This document shows positions 60,541 to 64,000 of a stretch of 64,000 nucleotides of DNA, piece by piece. The translations under genes and the position numbers were made by a program. The stretch comes from Streptomyces xanthii (lineage in GTDB: Bacteria; Actinomycetota; Actinomycetes; Streptomycetales; Streptomycetaceae): positions 3,162,001 to 3,226,000 of the forward strand of contig NZ_CP061281.1 in the NCBI RefSeq assembly GCF_014621695.1. The letters are read 5' to 3'. How positions within the stretch are numbered: position 1 is the stretch's first letter; each line of letters begins with the position of its first letter. A model generated the notes under the pieces. That model searched no databases. It was not told the origin of the DNA and was given only the letters and a program-made list of their open reading frames with translations.

Positions 60541-61416
60541 CTAAAGGGTCCGTACGGCCGTGAGGGACTCGGTGACCGCCGTCGGGATGTCGGTGACCGG
60601 GAAGCGGGCGTGGCGGACGACGCGGTCGCGGTCCACGACGAGGACGGCGCGCTTGAGGCGCAGGGCCTGGCCGGCGCGGAACACGGGCAGGCGCAGGGCC
60701 GCGGCGAGGCGCAGGTCGACGTCCGAGAGGAGCGTGAACGGGATGCCCTCCTCGACGGCGAACACCCGCTGTTCGTCGGGGCGTTGGGTGCTCACGCCGC
60801 GTACCTCGGCACCGGCCGCGCGGAACTCTTCGTAGGCGTCGCGGAAGAGCCGGTTCTCCAGGGTGCAGCCGACGGTGCCGGGGATGTCGCCCCAGCCGTC
60901 CGGGAGCGGGCTCGGGCGGCCGGTGGCGGGGTAGCAGAACAGGACCGTGGCCTTGGCGCCGGGCTCGACCGGGTCGAGCGGTGCGCCGTCGCGGTGACCC
61001 GGCAGTTCGAGGCGGGGCAGCGCCTCCCCCACCAGCGCGGCCACGCGCCGCGCCTGCTCGCTCTCCTCGTCGGCGGTGCCGCTGAGGGAGCCGTCGCCGA
61101 AGACCCAGCGGTCGGCCCAGTCCTGCATCGACAGCAGGACGGGCAGCAGGCCGCGCCCGCTGTCGGTCAGCCGGTACTCGTAGCGGACGGGGCCGCTCTG
61201 ATAGGGGACCTTCTCCAGGACGTCGGCGTCGACGAGGTGGGCGAGGCGTTCGGCGAGGACCTTGCGGGAGATGCCCAACTCCTCTTGGAGGGCGTCGAAG
61301 CGGTGGTGTCCGCGGGCCGTCTCGCGGACCAGGAGCAGGCTCCACCAGTCGCCGACGACGGCGGCGGCCTGCGCGATCGCGCAGGCCGCGTCCCGCTCGG
61401 GCACCGACCTGACCAT
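60541..61416 (-). CDS. HxlR-type regulator fused to a peroxiredoxin
   Basis: This 291-aa protein joins two domains. Residues about 5-105 are a winged helix of the HxlR family (LGISRKVLAERLAHLVDADV). Residues about 140-290 are a peroxiredoxin-like thioredoxin fold with Cys184 in GTVGCTLENRLFRD, the peroxidatic position, and Cys161 in VLFCYPATGRP. Cys12 lies in the N-terminal helix, where some HxlR regulators sense oxidants. It probably reads thiol oxidation and controls the divergent MFS gene. Confidence 0.88.
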   Translation of the reverse strand: MVRSVPERDAACAIAQAAAVVGDWWSLLLVRETARGHHRFDALQEELGISRKVLAERLAHLVDADVLEKVPYQSGPVRYEYRLTDSGRGLLPVLLSMQDWADRWVFGDGSLSGTADEESEQARRVAALVGEALPRLELPGHRDGAPLDPVEPGAKATVLFCYPATGRPSPLPDGWGDIPGTVGCTLENRLFRDAYEEFRAAGAEVRGVSTQRPDEQRVFAVEEGIPFTLLSDVDLRLAAALRLPVFRAGQALRLKRAVLVVDRDRVVRHARFPVTDIPTAVTESLTAVRTL

Positions 61417-61486
61417 GACTCCCGCTCACCCTTCCTTCGTCCGTGACGCTCGCGTTCCGCTCGTCGGAACCATCTTGCGCCATGCG

Positions 61487-61509
61487 GTGAGTTCCCGATA
61501 GGAACTAAC
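61487..61509. promoter_or_regulatory. Operator 1 between the HxlR-peroxiredoxin and MFS genes
   Basis: GTGAGTTCC-N5-GGAACTAAC matches at 8 of 9 arm positions. It is one of two copies in the divergent gap. Confidence 0.75.
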
Positions 61510-61517
61510 CCTAAGGA

Positions 61518-61540
61518 GTGAGTTCCCAAAAGGAACTCAC
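61518..61540. promoter_or_regulatory. Operator 2 between the HxlR-peroxiredoxin and MFS genes
   Basis: GTGAGTTCC-N5-GGAACTCAC is a perfect inverted repeat with 9-bp arms, 31 bp centre to centre from operator 1, about three helical turns. Confidence 0.8.
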
Positions 61541-61574
61541 GCACGCGCAAGCCGACCCACGGGGGATGCACCGC

Positions 61575-62879
61575 ATGAGTGAGGCGAAGACCGAGCAGGC
61601 CACGGAGCCCGAGGGCAGAGCCGGGGCCGAGGCCCCGAGCCCGGCCCCGCCGACAACCCCGCCGGCTCCCCCGGCCTCCTCGTCGGGCGTCTTCTGGCGC
61701 TACTGGACCGCCGCCACCATCAGCAACGGCGGCACCGCCGTCACCGCGCTGGCCCTCCCCCTGGTCGCCCTCACCGTGCTGCACGTCTCGGCGTTCGAGG
61801 CGGCGCTCCTGGCCGCCGCCGGGCAGGTCTCGTGGCTGCTGCTGAGCCTGCCCGCGGGCGTGATCGCCCAGCGGGTCCCGCTGCGCCGCCTCCAGGTCGC
61901 CCTGGACCTCGTCCGGTTCACGGCGCTCGGATCGCTGCCGCTCGCCTGGTGGCTCGGCCATCTGACGTACGCGCACCTGCTGGGCGCGGCACTGGTCACG
62001 GGCGCGGCGACGGTGCTGTTCGACATCGGCAACTCGACGTTCCTGCCCGCCGTCGTGCCGACCGAGCAGCTCGCCGCGCGCAACAGCCTGATGTCCGGCA
62101 CCCACGCGGTCACCGACACCGGCGGCCCGTCCATCGGCGGCCTCCTCGTGCAGGCGACGGGCCCGGTGGGCACGCTCGTCGTGGACGCGGGCAGCTACTT
62201 CGCCTCGGCCGTCCTGCTGCGCACCCTGCCCGAGCGCAGGCCCGTCGCCCCGCCGCCGGGCGCGAGCGCGCTGCGCCTGATGCGCGAGGGCCTGCGGTAC
62301 GTGCTGCGGCACCCGGTGATGGCCCCCTGCATGTTCTGGGCGACGGCCGCGAACTTCCTCAACGCGGCCCTGCTCGCCCTCACCCCGCTCTACCTGGTGC
62401 GCGAGGCCGGGCTCAACTCCGCCCAGCTCGGCCTGGTCCTCGCCATGGACGGCGTCGGGGCGCTCGCCGGCTCCGCGGTCGCCGTACGGGTGACCCGGCG
62501 CCTGGGCACCGCGCGGGGCGTCATCGTGGCCGACCTGGCGGGCGGCGCGCTGCTGCTCCTCGCCCCGCTGACCACGTCGGCGTCCGACGCCTTCTGGTTC
62601 GGGCTCGCCATGGCGGGCTTCTCCTTCGGCAGCGCGATCGGCTCCATCACGACCCGCACCTACCGCCAGACCCAGTCGCCGCCCGAGCTGCTCTCCCGGG
62701 TCATGGCCACGGTCCGCTTCGTCTCTTGGGGCGCCCTGCCGCTCGGCGCCCTCACCGCGGGCCTGCTCGCCACGCTGGCGGGCACGCACGCGGCGCTGTG
62801 GGCGGTCTGCGCGGCGGCCCTGCTCCCCGGCCTCTACCTGCTCGCCGGCCCGGTGGGCCGGAACCGCGACCTGACCTGA
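61575..62879 (+). CDS. MFS exporter controlled by the HxlR-peroxiredoxin regulator
   Basis: The ATG at 61575 has GGGGGA upstream and gives 434 aa; an ATG three codons earlier is less likely. It has about 12 membrane segments after a Pro-rich cytoplasmic N-terminus of about 40 residues. The motif A-like loop is RVPLRRLQVALDLVRF and the family resembles MFS exporters of the EntS/macrolide type. It shares a control region with the divergent HxlR-peroxiredoxin gene and may export a redox-active compound. Confidence 0.9.
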   Translation: MSEAKTEQATEPEGRAGAEAPSPAPPTTPPAPPASSSGVFWRYWTAATISNGGTAVTALALPLVALTVLHVSAFEAALLAAAGQVSWLLLSLPAGVIAQRVPLRRLQVALDLVRFTALGSLPLAWWLGHLTYAHLLGAALVTGAATVLFDIGNSTFLPAVVPTEQLAARNSLMSGTHAVTDTGGPSIGGLLVQATGPVGTLVVDAGSYFASAVLLRTLPERRPVAPPPGASALRLMREGLRYVLRHPVMAPCMFWATAANFLNAALLALTPLYLVREAGLNSAQLGLVLAMDGVGALAGSAVAVRVTRRLGTARGVIVADLAGGALLLLAPLTTSASDAFWFGLAMAGFSFGSAIGSITTRTYRQTQSPPELLSRVMATVRFVSWGALPLGALTAGLLATLAGTHAALWAVCAAALLPGLYLLAGPVGRNRDLT

Positions 62880-62890
62880 TCCGGCCGCGC

Positions 62891-62912
62891 CCGGGGCCCA
62901 CCCGGGCCCCGG
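62891..62912. terminator. Short terminator-like stem after the MFS gene
   Basis: Perfect 9-bp arms (62891-62899 with 62904-62912) with a 4-nt loop lie 11 nt past the MFS stop. Confidence 0.55.
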
Positions 62913-62919
62913 ACATGAA

Positions 62920-62950
62920 GAAGCCCCCTCCGGAATCCGGAGGGGGCTTC
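62920..62950. terminator. Terminator between MFS and tRNA-Tyr
   Basis: A perfect 14-bp stem (62920-62933 with 62937-62950) with a 3-nt loop can end transcripts from both sides. It lies 10 nt from the 3-prime end of the tRNA. Confidence 0.8.
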
Positions 62951-62960
62951 ACCCAACCTG

Positions 62961-63042
62961 TGGCGGCGCCAGGATTCGAACCTGGGAAGGCTGAGCCGGC
63001 AGATTTACAGTCTGCTCCCTTTGGCCGCTCGGGCACACCGCC
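62961..63042 (-). tRNA. tRNA-Tyr (GTA)
   Basis: The 82-nt type II cloverleaf has acceptor arms GGCGGTG and CGCCGCC with an A discriminator. The anticodon GTA lies in CAGACTGTAAATCTG, and a long variable arm (CCGGCTCAGCC) follows. CCA is not encoded. Confidence 0.97.
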
Positions 63043-63277
63043 TTGGGTTCGCTGCCACGGACCCCGCTTTTCGGCGGTGCTCCTTGGCAACGACGTAAAC
63101 AATACCTGATGTACGGGGGTGCTTCGCCACCCGATTGATCGTCGGTCGCACCCGGCGCGGTGGCTAGGCTTTGTACCGGCGCGGAGCCCCGGTGCGCGCC
63201 CCGACCGGAGCGCGGCCGGATCCCCGGTCCCGTCGCCGATCAGTTCCCCGATACCCCGATACAAGGAGCCACAGGAC

Positions 63278-63766
63278 ATGGCCGACTCCAGTTTCGACAT
63301 CGTCTCGAAGGTCGAGCGGCAGGAGGTCGACAACGCCCTCAACCAGGCCGGCAAGGAAATCTCGCAGCGCTACGACTTCAAGAACGTGGGCGCGTCCATC
63401 TCCTGGTCCGGCGAGAAGATCCTGATGGAGGCCAACTCCGAGGAGCGGGTCAAGGCCATCCTCGACGTCTTCCAGTCCAAGCTGATCAAGCGCGGCATCT
63501 CCCTGAAGGCGCTCGACGCCGGTGAGCCGCAGCTGTCCGGCAAGGAGTACAAGATCTTCGCCTCCATCGAGGAGGGCATCTCCCAGGAGAACGCCAAGAA
63601 GGTCGCCAAGATCATCCGCGACGAGGGCCCCAAGGGCGTCAAGGCGCAGGTGCAGGGCGACGAGCTGCGGGTCAGCTCCAAGAGCCGTGACGACCTCCAG
63701 GCCGTGCAGGCGCTGCTCAAGGGCCAGGACTTCGACTTCGCCCTCCAGTTCGTGAACTACCGGTAG
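63278..63766 (+). CDS. YajQ-family nucleotide-binding protein
   Basis: This 162-aa protein starts at ATG 63278, with AAGGAG 9 nt upstream. It has the two ferredoxin-like domains of the YajQ/DUF520 family ([20 protein letters not shown] ... [12 protein letters not shown]). Family members bind cyclic di-GMP or GTP-like nucleotides and RNA in other bacteria. It ends at a strong terminator and has no operon partner. Confidence 0.95.
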   Translation: MADSSFDIVSKVERQEVDNALNQAGKEISQRYDFKNVGASISWSGEKILMEANSEERVKAILDVFQSKLIKRGISLKALDAGEPQLSGKEYKIFASIEEGISQENAKKVAKIIRDEGPKGVKAQVQGDELRVSSKSRDDLQAVQALLKGQDFDFALQFVNYR

Positions 63767-63791
63767 GCGACGCGTACCTGAGTACACATGC

Positions 63792-63830
63792 GCAGAGGCG
63801 GTGCCCCGGCCTCGGGGGCACCGCCTCTGC
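63792..63830. terminator. Terminator between YajQ and the GlsB-like gene
   Basis: A perfect 16-bp stem (63792-63807 with 63815-63830) with a 7-nt loop lies between the convergent yajQ-like and membrane-protein genes. Confidence 0.85.
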
Positions 63831-63857
63831 ACGTGACGGGTGGCTCGCGGCGCTCGC

Positions 63858-64000
63858 TCAGCGGCGGGCGCGGGAGTCGCCGAAGAAGATGCGGTAGACG
63901 ATCAGCAGGACCAGGGCGCCGCCGATCGCGGAGACCCAGGTCGCGGTGTCGAAGAACTCCGTGGTGATCGGCCGGTCGAGCCAACGGGCCGATATCCAGC
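63858..64000 (-). CDS. Partial small membrane protein, GlsB/YeaQ-like
   Basis: Only the last 46 codons lie in the window. The product ends with a membrane segment (WVSAIGGALVLLIVYRIFFG) and the tail DSRARR, the pattern of the GlsB/YeaQ/YmgE stress-response membrane family. The 5-prime end is outside the window, so the assignment rests on this fragment. Confidence 0.6.
   Translation of the reverse strand, partial: WISARWLDRPITTEFFDTATWVSAIGGALVLLIVYRIFFGDSRARR

Overview
The window is high-GC DNA with third-position GC bias, frequent GTG starts and an actinobacterial ribosomal gene order. Zinc-type S14, an SsgA-like sporulation protein, several lipoproteins and a TTA (bldA-type) codon point to a Streptomyces chromosome, in its conserved core region. 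Most translation and transcription genes lie on the minus strand, so the operons read from high to low coordinates.

Layout. 1-15,930: the S10-spc-alpha supercluster on the minus strand, from rpsJ down to rpoA (rpsJ-rplC-rplD-rplW-rplB-rpsS-rplV-rpsC-rplP-rpmC-rpsQ-rplN-rplX-rplE-rpsN-rpsH-rplF-rplR-rpsE-rpmD-rplO-secY-adk-map-infA-rpmJ-rpsM-rpsK-rpoA). Several intercistronic stem-loops subdivide it. 16.5-26.5 kb: an accessory block between the S10 and str operons. It holds an MFS-SpoIIE phosphatase fusion, an FAD monooxygenase, an ADP-ribosylglycohydrolase-like protein with a degraded metal site, a lipoprotein, an SsgA-like protein with a TTA codon, a PepSY lipoprotein and a Tat-type PIG-L deacetylase. 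26.6-31.3 kb: the str operon (rpsL-rpsG-fusA-tuf), ending in a strong intrinsic terminator. 31.3-45.9 kb: a DUF1707 membrane protein, rpoC, rpoB (own promoter), rplL, rplJ (structured leader), two LppX-like lipoproteins, rplA, rplK, nusG and secE.

46-64 kb: tRNA-Trp, an aminotransferase, an adenosine deaminase-family enzyme, a TetR/NAD(P)-reductase divergent pair with twin operators, a TPR membrane protein, murB, a small dimeric-barrel protein, a TetR plus DHA2 efflux pair, two MaoC hydratases, rpmG, tRNA-Met and tRNA-Thr, a degenerate amidohydrolase, an NAD(P)-binding protein, a small Cys protein, a nucleotidyltransferase, an HxlR-peroxiredoxin fusion divergent from an MFS exporter, tRNA-Tyr, a YajQ-family protein and a truncated small membrane protein.

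The core genes form one growth-rate-controlled programme: ribosome, RNA polymerase, elongation factors and the Sec channel. The S10 and str leaders share an almost identical 25-bp palindromic element, which may link their expression. The accessory genes are mostly signalling, redox or efflux units with their own local regulators. The most unusual items are the transporter-phosphatase fusion, two enzyme-fold proteins that have lost metal ligands, the HxlR-peroxiredoxin regulator with two matching operators, the SsgA-like gene with a TTA codon, and a run of four stem-loops between rpsQ and rplN.
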